A stretch of DNA of 64,000 nt from an uncultured Gammaproteobacteria bacterium (GTDB taxonomy: Bacteria; Pseudomonadota; Gammaproteobacteria; Arenicellales; JAANXG01), in NCBI GenBank assembly GCA_947259705.1, contig CAMYNL010000004.1, positions 26,658 through 90,657 on the forward strand, given 5' to 3'. Shown here piece after piece: positions 52,809-62,205 of the stretch. The first letter of the stretch is position 1. Each line of letters begins with the position of its first letter. The translations under genes were made by a program, and so were the position numbers. The notes under the pieces were generated by a model, which saw nothing but the letters and a program-made list of their open reading frames with translations, was not told where the DNA came from and searched no databases.

Positions 52809-53735
52809 ATGCAGGTCGCCGTCGGCGTCATCCACGACCGGCAGGGAAGGGTGTTGATCGGGCAGCGGACTGCACGCGACCGGTACCAGGGTCAATGGGA
52901 ATTCCCAGGCGGCAAGCTGGCTCAAGGCGAGAGCATCGAACATGCGCTACAGCGGGAGCTGCAAGAGGAACTGGGGATCAGGGTAACCGCGTCGGAGCCG
53001 CTGATCAGCATAGCCCACGACTATCCGGATCGCCGCGTACGCCTGCATGTTCGGCGGGTTACCGGCTTCCGAGGCGAGCCCGCGGGACGTGAGGGGCAGG
53101 ACATCCGTTGGATGGAGGTGCGCGATCTGCACGCAACGGACATGCTAAGCGGCAACCGTCCCATCATCAATGCCGCCTGGCTGCCGGATCGCTACCTGGT
53201 CAGCGCTATCCGGCACTACGGGTTGGGCCGTACCATAGCGACCATCAGGCGGCAGCTGGCCACCGAGCAGTCCTTCATGCTGCAGTTGCGTGAGAAATCG
53301 ACGGCAAGGGGCGAGCTGCGCCAGTGGCTGCGACAACTCGGGCCTGTCTGCAGATCAGCCGCTGTGCCGCTGCTGCTCAATGGTGACCCGCAGCTGGCGT
53401 TGGAGTTGGGTGCCGACGGTGTCCATCTGGATGTCGCGGCCCTGCGCCGCGGACCTCCGATACCCCGGGGCCTGCTGCTTGCCGCGTCTTGCCACGATCT
53501 GTCGGAACTGGAACTGGCGGCGGCCATGGAGGTCGATTTCGCGGTGTTGTCTCCGGTGGCATCGACGCGCTCGCATCCCGGCGCGCCGCTGGGGTGGCGG
53601 GCATTCGCCGACCTCTGCCGCGAGGCCAGGGTGCCGGTCTACGCGCTCGGCGGCATGAAGCCTTGCGATCTTTCCCGCGCCCGCGATGCAGGCGCCCAGG
53701 GCATCGCCATGCTCAGTGCTGCCTGGGAGGATTGA
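52809..53735 (+). CDS. Nudix hydrolase (MutT-like) fused to ThiE/TenI-like domain
   Basis: 308 residues from ATG 52809; an ATG at 52785 overlapping argJ is an alternative. N-terminal half: QVAVGVIHDRQGRVLIGQR and the Nudix box GGKLAQGESIEHALQRELQE, typical of MutT 8-oxo-dGTP pyrophosphatases. C-terminal half (about 155-308): FMLQLREKSTARGELRQWL, LALELGADGVHLD, FAVLSPVASTRSHPGAP, VYALGGMKPCDLSRARDAGA match thiamine phosphate synthase/TenI barrels. The same fusion is known in pseudomonads. Sanitising the nucleotide pool is likely the main job; ThiE activity is uncertain. Convergent with coaE. Confidence 0.93.
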   Translation: MQVAVGVIHDRQGRVLIGQRTARDRYQGQWEFPGGKLAQGESIEHALQRELQEELGIRVTASEPLISIAHDYPDRRVRLHVRRVTGFRGEPAGREGQDIRWMEVRDLHATDMLSGNRPIINAAWLPDRYLVSAIRHYGLGRTIATIRRQLATEQSFMLQLREKSTARGELRQWLRQLGPVCRSAAVPLLLNGDPQLALELGADGVHLDVAALRRGPPIPRGLLLAASCHDLSELELAAAMEVDFAVLSPVASTRSHPGAPLGWRAFADLCREARVPVYALGGMKPCDLSRARDAGAQGIAMLSAAWED

Positions 53736-53755
53736 GAAAGTGTCGCGGTCCACAC

Positions 53756-54355
53756 TCAGCGCTGCTCGCTCAAGCGCATATAGAGGCGATGCAGAGCCGC
53801 GACCTTGTCGTCCAGCTCCGCAAGCTCGCCCTCATTGTCCAGGATGTCGTCAGCACGACGTCTGCGCTCCTCGCTGTTCGCCTGGGCAGCGAAGATCCTG
53901 TGAACTTGTGCTTCGGTCAGCTCGCTGCGTGCCCGCACCCGACGCAGCCGGCATTCCTTCGGCGCATCGACGACCAGTATGCGATCCACGATGTCGGTGA
54001 AACCCGACTCGATCAGCAGCGGCACCACGACTATGCAGTAGGGGGCAACGATCCCCTGCAGGCGCCTGCTCACTTCCTGCTTAATGGCCGGGTGCAGGAT
54101 ACGCTCCAGTTCCGCCCGCTTGCGGTCGTCGTCGAAGACCAGTTTCCTCAGGGTGTCCCGGTCCAGGGTTCCGTCACGGCCCAGCACTACGTCGCCGAAC
54201 ACCCCTCGGATATCACCGTAAGCAGGCATGCCGGGCGCGACCATCTCGCGGGCGATGACATCGGTGTCAATGACCGGTGCGCCGAGCTTGGCGAAGCGAT
54301 CGGAGACGCTGGTCTTACCGCTGCCGATGCCCCCGGTTAGACCGATCACCAGCAC
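53756..54355 (-). CDS. coaE: Dephospho-CoA kinase CoaE
   Basis: 199 residues. The P-loop VIGLTGGIGSGKTSVS, PVIDTDVIAREM, VVPLLIESGF and VVDAPKECRLRRVRARSELTE are the family motifs. It phosphorylates dephospho-CoA in the last step of coenzyme A synthesis. It lies 3 nt downstream of the pilD stop, an arrangement common in gammaproteobacteria, and is convergent with the Nudix-ThiE gene. Confidence 0.96.
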   Translation of the reverse strand: MLVIGLTGGIGSGKTSVSDRFAKLGAPVIDTDVIAREMVAPGMPAYGDIRGVFGDVVLGRDGTLDRDTLRKLVFDDDRKRAELERILHPAIKQEVSRRLQGIVAPYCIVVVPLLIESGFTDIVDRILVVDAPKECRLRRVRARSELTEAQVHRIFAAQANSEERRRRADDILDNEGELAELDDKVAALHRLYMRLSEQR

Positions 54356-54358
54356 TGT

Positions 54359-55222
54359 TCAATAGATTCCGGCTGTACGCAGATAGGCGCGCGTGATCTC
54401 GTCGCCCCAGATCATGGCGATCCAGCCGGCTATACAAAGGTAGGGACCGAACGGTATGGGGATGCTGCGGTCATGGCCTTTTGTGATGATGAGGGTGATG
54501 CCTATCACGGCGCCGGCGCAGGCGGCGAGGATGATAATCAAGGGCAGCGCCTGCCAGCCCAGCCAGGCTCCGAACATGGCAAACAGCTTGAAGTCGCCGT
54601 AACCCATGCCTTCCTTGCCGGTGAGCAGTCGGAAGCCTTGGAATAACAGCCACAGTGCGACGTAGCCCGCCGCGGCGCCAATCACTGCGGACTGCAGGTC
54701 CGTGAAGGTGCCGAAGATGTTGACGATCAGCCCCAGCCACAAACCAGGCAGGGTGATGCTGTCGGGCAGCAGCTGGTGATCGACATCAATGAAGGCCAGG
54801 GGAATCAGAATCCAGGTCAGCATGACGCCTGCGGCCGCCTGTGTCGAAATGTCGAAGTGCCATAACACGAAGACCGACATACCTGCCGTCAGGACCTCCA
54901 CCACCGGGTAGCGCGCGGATATACGGATGCCGCAATGATGGCAACGGCCGCGTAGAAACACATAGCTGAGCACCGGTATGTTGTCGATAGCCCTGATGGT
55001 GGTTCCGCACTGGGGGCATCGGGACCGTGGGGACAACAGGCCCGGAACGTCTGCAGGAACCGGGTCCAATTGCAGCAGTTCCCGGCACTGCAGTTTCCAG
55101 CCATAGTCGAGCATCGCGGGCAGACGATGAATGACGACGTTGAGGAAGCTGCCGACGATCAGGCCCAGCAGCAGCATAGCGGTCAGAGTAAGTCCGCTTA
55201 ATTGAGCAAACAGATCAAGCAT
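54359..55222 (-). CDS. pilD: Prepilin peptidase/N-methyltransferase PilD
   Basis: 287 residues, membrane-embedded (about eight helices). The cytoplasmic loop has two CxxC pairs (RCPQCGTTI and CHHCGIRIS) that bind zinc, and the aspartyl catalytic motifs appear in LAFIDVDHQLLPDSIT and GEGMGYGDFKLFAM-like text (GKEGMGYGDFKLFAM). It cleaves the leader of type IV prepilins and methylates the new N-terminal Phe. Same strand as pilC and pilB. Confidence 0.96.
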   Translation of the reverse strand: MLDLFAQLSGLTLTAMLLLGLIVGSFLNVVIHRLPAMLDYGWKLQCRELLQLDPVPADVPGLLSPRSRCPQCGTTIRAIDNIPVLSYVFLRGRCHHCGIRISARYPVVEVLTAGMSVFVLWHFDISTQAAAGVMLTWILIPLAFIDVDHQLLPDSITLPGLWLGLIVNIFGTFTDLQSAVIGAAAGYVALWLLFQGFRLLTGKEGMGYGDFKLFAMFGAWLGWQALPLIIILAACAGAVIGITLIITKGHDRSIPIPFGPYLCIAGWIAMIWGDEITRAYLRTAGIY

Positions 55223-55357
55223 GGCGTGGGCCGGTAGCGTTTGTTGTCATTGTAACAGGCACTGCAAACCAGCCACCCGCCGCGGCCGACGCACAGTATC
55301 CGGCCGGGCAACCCGATCAGCCGATCATGCTGAACAAGTAAAGATCTTCGAGTCTGC

Positions 55358-56575
55358 CTAGAATACCGCTGCCATCTTGAAGATGGGCAGATACATGGCT
55401 ACTACCATGGTGCCGACGATGACACCCAGTATCACGATCATCAATGGCTCGATCAGGCTGGACAGGGCCGCTACGGCATCGTCCACCTCGCGTTCGAAGA
55501 ACTCGGCGACCTTCATCAACATCAATTCGAGCTCGCCGGATTCCTCGCCGGTGGCGACCATCTGCAGAACCATACTGGGGAACAGGCCGGTCTGCGCCAT
55601 AGAGACCTCCAGCGAGCGTCCGGTGCTGACCTCGTTGCGTACCTGCATGATGCCGTTGTAGTAGACGCGGTTGCCCGTTGCCCAGGCCACGGACTCCAGC
55701 GCATCCACCAGGGGCACGCCGGCTCCGAACATGGTGGACATGGTGCGGGCATAGCGGGCGATGGTGGCTTTCTTGAATATGGACCCCAGAACAGGCAATT
55801 TCAGCAGCACCCGGTCGGTGAGAAATTGCAGCTTCTCCGACCGCTTGTAGGTGAACACCATGAAAACAATGAAACCGATCAGGGCGGCAAAGAACAGCCA
55901 CCACCAGTCCTGGAACCAGCGGGACATATCCACCACCGCGCGGGTGAGGGTTGGCAGGTCGCCGCCGAAATTCTGGAACAACTGCTCAAACTGCGGAATA
56001 ACAAAGATCAACAACAGGGCAACCACGATCACCGCAACCGTGAAGACGGCGCCGGGATAAAGCAGGGCAGCTTTTATCTTGCCTTTGATGGCCTCCATCT
56101 TTTCCTTGTAGGTGGCGACCTTCTCCAACAGGATATCGAGGGTACCCGACTGCTCGCCCGCCGCCACCAGGCTGGTGTAGAGGCGATCGAAGTGGATCGG
56201 ATAACGGCTGAGCGCATTGCTTAGGCTGGTACCCGACTCGACATCCTGGCGGATGGATGTCAGCAGCTCCTGCATGGCCGGGTTTTCGTGGCCACGGCCG
56301 ATGGCGTCGATGGATTGTGCGACCGGGATGCCGGCACCGATCATGGTGGCCAGCTGCCGGGTGGCGAAAGTGATGTCCTTGGCTTTGACGGACCGGCCAA
56401 GCTTGAACAAGGGCTTCGCCTTCTTGCGCACCTTGGTGGGCTTGATGCCCTGCCTGCGCAATGTGGCCTTGACATAGGCCGCACTGGGCGCTTCGTTATC
56501 ACCCTTGAGCCGGCGGCCCTTGCTGTCGGTCCCTTCCCATACGAACTGCTGCAGTTTCTGTGCCTTTCTCGCCAT
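55358..56575 (-). CDS. pilC: Type IV pilus inner-membrane platform protein PilC
   Basis: 405 residues, with the duplicated T2SS-F domain. First half: FATRQLATMIGAGIPVAQSID; second half: RYARTMSTMFGAGVPLVDAL; three transmembrane helices (about 175-195, 225-245, 378-400). N-terminus FVWEGTDSKGRRLKGDNEA matches PilC. It couples the ATPases to pilin assembly. It starts 2 nt after the pilB stop; 135 nt before pilD hold no gene. Confidence 0.96.
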   Translation of the reverse strand: MARKAQKLQQFVWEGTDSKGRRLKGDNEAPSAAYVKATLRRQGIKPTKVRKKAKPLFKLGRSVKAKDITFATRQLATMIGAGIPVAQSIDAIGRGHENPAMQELLTSIRQDVESGTSLSNALSRYPIHFDRLYTSLVAAGEQSGTLDILLEKVATYKEKMEAIKGKIKAALLYPGAVFTVAVIVVALLLIFVIPQFEQLFQNFGGDLPTLTRAVVDMSRWFQDWWWLFFAALIGFIVFMVFTYKRSEKLQFLTDRVLLKLPVLGSIFKKATIARYARTMSTMFGAGVPLVDALESVAWATGNRVYYNGIMQVRNEVSTGRSLEVSMAQTGLFPSMVLQMVATGEESGELELMLMKVAEFFEREVDDAVAALSSLIEPLMIVILGVIVGTMVVAMYLPIFKMAAVF

Positions 56576-56577
56576 AG

Positions 56578-58293
56578 CTATAGATTAGTCACTCTTTCGA
56601 CTTCCTCAAGACTGGTTTTTCCGTCGGCCACTTTGCGCAGCCCAGCGTGACGCAGGTCCAGTGTGCCCTCTGATTTCGCCATTTCCTCGATGTCATGTTC
56701 GGTGCAGCCGCGCATGATTAGCGCACCCATCGCCTCCGAGAGCGGCATGACCTGGAAGATGCCGCTGCGCCCCTTGTAACCTTCGGTGCACATGTCGCAG
56801 CCCACGGGGCTGAAGAGCTTCAGTTCGGGTATCTGCTCTTCCGTGAAACCGGCATCCAGCAGCGCCTTCTCGGGAATATCGATGGGCTGCTTACAGTGGT
56901 CGCAGAGCTTGCGCACCAGGCGTTGAGCAATGATCAGATGCACGGTGGAAGCCACGTTGAACGGCGCGACCCCCATATTAAGCAGGCGGGTCAGCGTGGA
57001 CGGCGCGTCATTGGTATGCAAAGTGGAAAGCACCAGATGACCGGTCTGCGAGGCCTTGATGGCGATGTCTGCGGTTTCCAGGTCCCGGATCTCACCGACC
57101 ATGATGATGTCCGGGTCCTGCCGCAGGAAGGCACGCAGCGCGCCGGAGAAGGTCAGGTTGGCCTTCTCATTGATATTGACCTGGTTCACTCCCATCAGGT
57201 TGATTTCCACCGGATCTTCAACGGTAGACACGTTACGCTCCGGTGAATTGAGCATGCTCAGTGCCGTGTAGAGGGTCACGGTCTTACCGCTGCCGGTGGG
57301 GCCGGTCACCAGGATCATGCCATAGGGCCTGGAAATAGCCTCGAGGTAGATCTCCCGCTGTTCATCCTCGAAGCCGAGTCCCTCCACCCCCAGGGTAGTG
57401 GACCCCGCGTCCAGCAGGCGGATCACTATCTTTTCTCCGTACAGCGTGGGCAGGCTGCTGACGCGAAAGTCGATGGTGCGGTTCTTGGACAGGTGCAGCT
57501 TCATGCGCCCGTCCTGGGGGACGCGCCGCTCGGCAATGTCGAGCCGGGAGAGAATCTTAACGCGGGCGGCGATGCGGCCCGACAGGTTGATGGGTGGTGC
57601 CGCAACCTCGTGCAACACGCCGTCGACGCGGAAGCGCACGCGGAATTTCCTCTCGTACGGTTCCATATGAATGTCCGAAGCGCCCTTCTTGATCGCGTCC
57701 AGCAACACCTTGTTGACGAAGCGGACGATCGGAGTGTCAATCTGTTCGACATCCGCGTCACCCTTGCCCGAGTCATCGTCTTCCGAGGAGATATCGATAT
57801 CCTCGAGGCCCTCGTCCTTCTCAAGATCGGCGAAGCTGGTGTCGTTGGCCTCCAGCACGCTCTCGATGGCCGCGACCAGTTTCTTCTCGTTGACCAGGAT
57901 TGGCTCCACGCCCAGCCCGGTGTGAAACTTGATTTCATCCAGGGCATGGGTGTTGGCCGGGTCGGTAATGGCCACGAAGAGTTTGGTGCCGCGCTTGTAG
58001 AGTGGCAGCACCTGGTGCCGCTCGATGAGCTTGTCCTGCACCAGCGAAACCGGCGCGCCGTCCAGCTCCACCGCGGCGATGTCGACCAGGGGCAGCCCGA
58101 ACTCCTGAGAGGCGGTACGGGCCAGTGACTCCGAGTCGATCTTCTTACTCGACTTGAGTTGGGTGAAGAAGGAGCGGTTCTTCTGGGATGCCTTGAGCTG
58201 AATCGCTTCGGCGGTGTCCTCTGTCAGCAACCCCTCGCGGACCAGCCGCAGGGCGAGGCCACTCAATGATGTCTGTGCACTCGGTGATGCCAT
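56578..58293 (-). CDS. pilB: Type IV pilus assembly ATPase PilB
   Basis: 571 residues. N-terminal MshEN-like domain (1-150), an acidic linker (IDISSEDDDSGKGDADVEQ), then a secretion ATPase with GPTGSGKTVTLY near 325-335, DPDIIMVGEIRD and TGHLVLSTLHTNDAPSTL. A tetracysteine zinc site is present (LCDHCKQP and CDMCTEGYKGR), as in extension ATPases. It powers pilus polymerisation at the inner membrane. No pilA gene lies nearby, so the pilin is elsewhere. Its promoter should be in the 186-nt gap before the divergent HTH gene. Confidence 0.96.
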   Translation of the reverse strand: MASPSAQTSLSGLALRLVREGLLTEDTAEAIQLKASQKNRSFFTQLKSSKKIDSESLARTASQEFGLPLVDIAAVELDGAPVSLVQDKLIERHQVLPLYKRGTKLFVAITDPANTHALDEIKFHTGLGVEPILVNEKKLVAAIESVLEANDTSFADLEKDEGLEDIDISSEDDDSGKGDADVEQIDTPIVRFVNKVLLDAIKKGASDIHMEPYERKFRVRFRVDGVLHEVAAPPINLSGRIAARVKILSRLDIAERRVPQDGRMKLHLSKNRTIDFRVSSLPTLYGEKIVIRLLDAGSTTLGVEGLGFEDEQREIYLEAISRPYGMILVTGPTGSGKTVTLYTALSMLNSPERNVSTVEDPVEINLMGVNQVNINEKANLTFSGALRAFLRQDPDIIMVGEIRDLETADIAIKASQTGHLVLSTLHTNDAPSTLTRLLNMGVAPFNVASTVHLIIAQRLVRKLCDHCKQPIDIPEKALLDAGFTEEQIPELKLFSPVGCDMCTEGYKGRSGIFQVMPLSEAMGALIMRGCTEHDIEEMAKSEGTLDLRHAGLRKVADGKTSLEEVERVTNL

Positions 58294-58479
58294 TCAATGA
58301 TTACTTCATTACCGGAAACATCAGAGTTTATGTAGTTTTGGCGAAACAGGACAACCCTTAGCCAATATAGCAGATATCCAGGATTCTACCGGGATTCGGC
58401 GCGACCACCGGCCAGGTTTAGGGGGTCCATCGGCGCGGTCTGCTTGACTTGACCGTCATGTATACTACGTTCAGTTAAT

Positions 58480-59067
58480 ATGGTCGCTTCACGTACTGTA
58501 AAACAGAACGTTTTCGGGGGCTTGATCACCTCCAAGACCCGCATCCGGATTCTGATGAGGCTGTTCCTCAATCCCGGCAACCGGGCCTACCTGCGGGAGC
58601 TGGTGAGCGAATTCGGCTCCTCGCCCAGCCAGGTGCGGGACGAGTTGCAGCAACTCAGCGCCGCCGGACTGCTCACCAACGAGCGCGAGGGGCGCCAGGT
58701 GTTCTACCGCGCCAACGACCAGCATTCCTTATTTCCCGAGCTCAATTCCATGGTCCGCAAGGCACTGGGCATGGACCAGATCCTGGAAAGTATAGTCCGT
58801 CGCCTGGGCGACCTGGAGCGGGCCATTCTCATCGACGACTATGCCGAGGGCAAGGACACCGGGATTATCGACCTGGTGCTGATCGGCGATATAGACAAGC
58901 GCAATCTCGGGGACCTCGTTGAAAAGACCGAGCGCTACGTGGGCCGGAAGATACGCGTCCTGTCGTTCACCGCCGACGAGTTCGACGCCATGCAACCCGC
59001 ACTGGGACAGCGGCCGAGTTTCGAATTGTGGAGCCGTAGTGCCGTGACGAAGACCGCGAGTGCGTGA
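58480..59067 (+). CDS. Winged-helix protein with nucleotidyltransferase-like C-domain
   Basis: 195 residues. N-terminal ~75: SKTRIRILMRLFLNPGNRAYL and SSPSQVRDELQQLSAAGLL form an ArsR-type winged helix. C-terminal ~95-170: an MNT-like core around LERAILIDDYAEGK and DTGIIDLVLIGDIDKRNL. The catalytic GSxxxG motif of active nucleotidyltransferases is missing; only part of the acidic motif is kept, so enzyme activity is doubtful. A -10-like TATACT is at 58461-58466. It stands at the left end of the polysaccharide export locus, 3 nt before the ABC permease gene, and may regulate it. Confidence 0.75.
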   Translation: MVASRTVKQNVFGGLITSKTRIRILMRLFLNPGNRAYLRELVSEFGSSPSQVRDELQQLSAAGLLTNEREGRQVFYRANDQHSLFPELNSMVRKALGMDQILESIVRRLGDLERAILIDDYAEGKDTGIIDLVLIGDIDKRNLGDLVEKTERYVGRKIRVLSFTADEFDAMQPALGQRPSFELWSRSAVTKTASA

Positions 59068-59070
59068 CCG

Positions 59071-59952
59071 ATGAGCGCACATCTTGAAGCCGAACAGGTT
59101 ACGCGTATCCGGCCGGCAACGCGCTGGTCGGTAATCGACCCGGCCGAGGTCTGGCGCTACCGGGAGCTACTGTGGATGCTGGCGCTTCGAGACATCAAGG
59201 TCCGCTACAAGCAGACTGCGTTCGGCGTGGCCTGGGCCATACTGCCGCCTTTAATGACTATGGTGGTGTTCAACGTGCTGTTCGGTCTGCTCATGGGCAG
59301 CGAGGGCCGGCCTACCTTGCCCGGCGTGCCTTACGCTATTTCAACGTTCTGCGCGCTGGTGCCGTGGCAGCTTTTTGCCAACACACTCAGTGAGTCGGGA
59401 CGAAGTCTAGTGCTCAACCGCGCGCTGATAACGAAAGTTTACTTTCCACGGATTATCGCACCTCTGACCCCGGTCTTGTCTTCCCTATTCAGTTTCCTTA
59501 TTGCTCTGGCATTCCTGTTCATGCTTATCACCGGTTACCACCTGTTCACGGACTACACGTTTTCAATTCGATGGCGACTCGTCGTATTGCCCTTGTTGAC
59601 ACTGTTCGCAGTGCTCGCGGCACTTTCCCTGTCGCTCTGGTTTTCGGCGCTAAATGCAATATACCGGGATGTTCAGTATGCACTGCCCTTCCTGATACAG
59701 ATATTGTTGTTCGTGACACCGGTGATCTATCCAGCCGAGTCGGTACTGCGGCATTTTCCGGACTGGGCGTCACTGCTGTATGGTCTTAACCCGATGGCGG
59801 GTGTTGTTGAAGGCTTCCGGTGGTGTCTCTTGGGTTCGGTTGCTCCTGACCCGATGTTGATGAGCGCCTCGCTGGTAATAACGTTAGGACTACTCCTGAG
59901 CGGAGTGTTCTACTTTGGCCGTATGGAAAGTGAGTTCGTAGACGTGGTATGA
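59071..59952 (+). CDS. Polysaccharide ABC exporter permease (Wzm-type)
   Basis: 293 residues with six predicted transmembrane helices, ABC-2 type. The cytoplasmic N-terminus with VWRYRELLWMLALRDIKVRYK and the FGVAWAILPPLMTMVVFNVLFG helix (split for length here) are typical of O-antigen or capsule exporters (Wzm/KpsM/TagG). The end, GVFYFGRMESEFVDVV, is family-like. It forms the membrane channel with the adjacent ATPase, with which it overlaps by 4 nt. Exported glycan unknown. Confidence 0.93.
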   Translation: MSAHLEAEQVTRIRPATRWSVIDPAEVWRYRELLWMLALRDIKVRYKQTAFGVAWAILPPLMTMVVFNVLFGLLMGSEGRPTLPGVPYAISTFCALVPWQLFANTLSESGRSLVLNRALITKVYFPRIIAPLTPVLSSLFSFLIALAFLFMLITGYHLFTDYTFSIRWRLVVLPLLTLFAVLAALSLSLWFSALNAIYRDVQYALPFLIQILLFVTPVIYPAESVLRHFPDWASLLYGLNPMAGVVEGFRWCLLGSVAPDPMLMSASLVITLGLLLSGVFYFGRMESEFVDVV

Positions 59953-61187
59953 CCATGCCTGACATCGCGATACGAGTAAGAAATATTGGCAAGCGGTACC
60001 GGCTCGGAGAGAATCTGCGATACAGGACGCTGCGCGAATCCTGGCAGAGTTCATTCGGTCGTAGGAACCGCGGACCCAAGGGGGAAGTCCTCTGGGCGTT
60101 GCGAGAGATATCGTTTGAAGTCAAGCAGGGTGACATTATCGGTGTAATCGGGCGCAATGGCGCGGGAAAAAGCACGCTGCTCAAGCTCCTGTCACGCATC
60201 ACGCGGCCGACCACCGGACTCGTAGACATCTACGGGCGTGTCGGCAGCCTGCTGGAAGTCGGTACCGGCTTTCACCCGGAACTAAGCGGCCGTGAAAACA
60301 TCTTTCTCAACGGGGCCATCCTCGGTATGACGCGTCGCGAGGTTCAGACCAAGTTCGACGAGATTGTCTCCTTTGCTGAAATCGAAAAATTCTTGGACAC
60401 ACCGGTCAAAAGATATTCCAGCGGCATGTATGTGCGTCTCGCGTTCGCGGTGGCGGCGCACCTCGATCCTGAGATACTCCTTGTGGATGAGGTGCTTGCA
60501 GTGGGGGATGCACAATTTCAAAAAAAGTGTCTAGGAAAAATGGAAGAGGCGAGTAAGGATGGGCGAACAATATTGTTCGTGAGTCACAACATGGGGGTCA
60601 TATCGCAACTGTGTTCCACTTGCATGTGGTTGGATAAAGGGGAAATAAAAGACATTGGGCGGACGCATTCTGTCATTAATTCATACATGCTCAACGGAAA
60701 ATCCGAATTAAGTCCCGAAATCACTTTTGCGGACGATCCGACAAAAATCGTGCAATTAAAGAGAATGGCCCTGCTGGATGAAGACGGTAACGTCGCCCAG
60801 AAGTTCGACTGTGATAGTCCCATCAACATCAATTTCGATATACAGGTTCGCAGGAAACTGCCAGGATTGTACGGGTACATCGGAATTTACAAGCCGGACG
60901 GTACGGAAGTGCTGGTGTCGGACAGCTTTGATGCGTCAACGGTCAATCCTCTCGACAACCTGCCACTGGGTACGAACACCTTCAGCGTGACTTTGCCGCC
61001 GAGAACGTTAGGACACGGGGATTACAGGATCCATTTTTCCATGGCCAGCCAATCAGCAGAGAATTTTCATGTCGATATTCCCGGCGTAGTCTGTGGCTTT
61101 AGCCTTGATGACTTTAGCTCCAAAAGAGGAAATGAAAGGGGCGGTTTTTTCAGCACTTTATTGCCTTGGCGCTACGTCGAAAACTAA
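59949..61187 (+). CDS. Polysaccharide ABC exporter ATPase (Wzt-type) with C-terminal glycan-binding domain
   Basis: 412 residues. Walker A GRNGAGKSTLLKLL near 67, a long ELSGRENIFLNGAILGM, signature YSSGMYVRLAFAVA, Walker B ILLVDEVLAVGD, and switch His in FVSHNMG. After about residue 250 a beta-rich domain (INFDIQVRRKLPGLYGYIG, FSVTLPPRTLGHGDYRIHF) resembles the Wzt C-terminal domain that reads the chain-end modification of O-antigens. So export probably depends on a capped glycan made in the adjacent locus. Base composition becomes more AT-rich within this gene. Confidence 0.93.
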   Translation: MTMPDIAIRVRNIGKRYRLGENLRYRTLRESWQSSFGRRNRGPKGEVLWALREISFEVKQGDIIGVIGRNGAGKSTLLKLLSRITRPTTGLVDIYGRVGSLLEVGTGFHPELSGRENIFLNGAILGMTRREVQTKFDEIVSFAEIEKFLDTPVKRYSSGMYVRLAFAVAAHLDPEILLVDEVLAVGDAQFQKKCLGKMEEASKDGRTILFVSHNMGVISQLCSTCMWLDKGEIKDIGRTHSVINSYMLNGKSELSPEITFADDPTKIVQLKRMALLDEDGNVAQKFDCDSPININFDIQVRRKLPGLYGYIGIYKPDGTEVLVSDSFDASTVNPLDNLPLGTNTFSVTLPPRTLGHGDYRIHFSMASQSAENFHVDIPGVVCGFSLDDFSSKRGNERGGFFSTLLPWRYVEN

Positions 61188-61206
61188 ACATCTGGAATGC
61201 AGCCAA

Positions 61207-62205
61207 ATGAAATTGGCGGACAAAAAAGTTCTTGTGACAGGCGCGGATGGTTTCATCGGCTCCCACCTGACAGAGACACTTGTCCGAAACGGTCACGGCG
61301 TGCGCGCTTTCGTTTTCTACAATTCTTTCAACTCGTGGGGTTGGCTAGATCGCTGCGCGCCAGACGTGGCCGGTAGGTTCGAAGTATTTGCCGGAGATAT
61401 TCGGGATCCCCACGGTGTCAGGAAGGCCATGGAAGGTTGCGAAGTGGTCATGCATCTGGCGGCGCTAATTGCGATCCCATATTCCTATCATTCACCGGAT
61501 ACCTACGTAGATACCAACATAAAAGGAACATTGAATGTCGTGCAGGCCGCCCGTGAGCTTGCTGTTGAGAAAGTCGTTCATACTTCAACCAGCGAAGTCT
61601 ACGGCACGGCCCGTTTTGTGCCAATCACCGAAGAGCATCCGCTTCAAGGGCAGTCTCCTTACGCTGCCACTAAGATCGGTGCCGACCACATTGCTATGTC
61701 CTTTCATCACGCCTTCGATACTCCCGTCGCCATCATTCGCCCTTTCAATACTTACGGTCCCAGACAATCCGCACGCGCGGTGATTCCGACGGTCATTACA
61801 CAGATTGCGTCAGGCAGAAAGAACATTAGGCTCGGTGCGCTTCACCCAACGCGTGATTTCAACTACGTTGTAGATATGGTTCGAGGATTTATCGCCGTGG
61901 CGGAATCCGAGGATACCGTGGGACAAGTGATCAACTGCGGCAGTAATTCCGAGATCTCCATAGCAGAAGCCACGAAGCTCATCGCGGAAATCATGGATGC
62001 GGACATAAATATCGAGAGCGAAGAGATACGGTTACGTCCGGAGAAAAGCGAAGTGGAGCGACTCTGGTGCGACAACACAAAGATTCAAAGTATTACCGGC
62101 TTTAAACCTATGACGACCCTGCGTCAAGGTCTCGAAACAACGATCGAGTGGTTTGTCGATCCTGTAAACCTGAAACGGTACAAAATGGATATGTACAATG
62201 TCTAA
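61207..62205 (+). CDS. NAD-dependent sugar 4,6-dehydratase, LegB-like
   Basis: 332 residues from ATG 61207 (MKLADKKVLVTGADGFIGSH); a longer open frame starts inside the ATPase gene. Extended SDR fold: GADGFIGSHL nucleotide motif, the LNVVQAARELAVEKVVHTST strand, and YAATKIG active-site Tyr/Lys. FVFYNSFNSWGWLDR and the PYSYHSPDTYVDTN segment match LegB-type UDP/GDP-GlcNAc 4,6-dehydratases used for legionaminic-acid-like sugars. The substrate is inferred from similarity. Partner aminotransferase not in window. Confidence 0.9.
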   Translation: MKLADKKVLVTGADGFIGSHLTETLVRNGHGVRAFVFYNSFNSWGWLDRCAPDVAGRFEVFAGDIRDPHGVRKAMEGCEVVMHLAALIAIPYSYHSPDTYVDTNIKGTLNVVQAARELAVEKVVHTSTSEVYGTARFVPITEEHPLQGQSPYAATKIGADHIAMSFHHAFDTPVAIIRPFNTYGPRQSARAVIPTVITQIASGRKNIRLGALHPTRDFNYVVDMVRGFIAVAESEDTVGQVINCGSNSEISIAEATKLIAEIMDADINIESEEIRLRPEKSEVERLWCDNTKIQSITGFKPMTTLRQGLETTIEWFVDPVNLKRYKMDMYNV

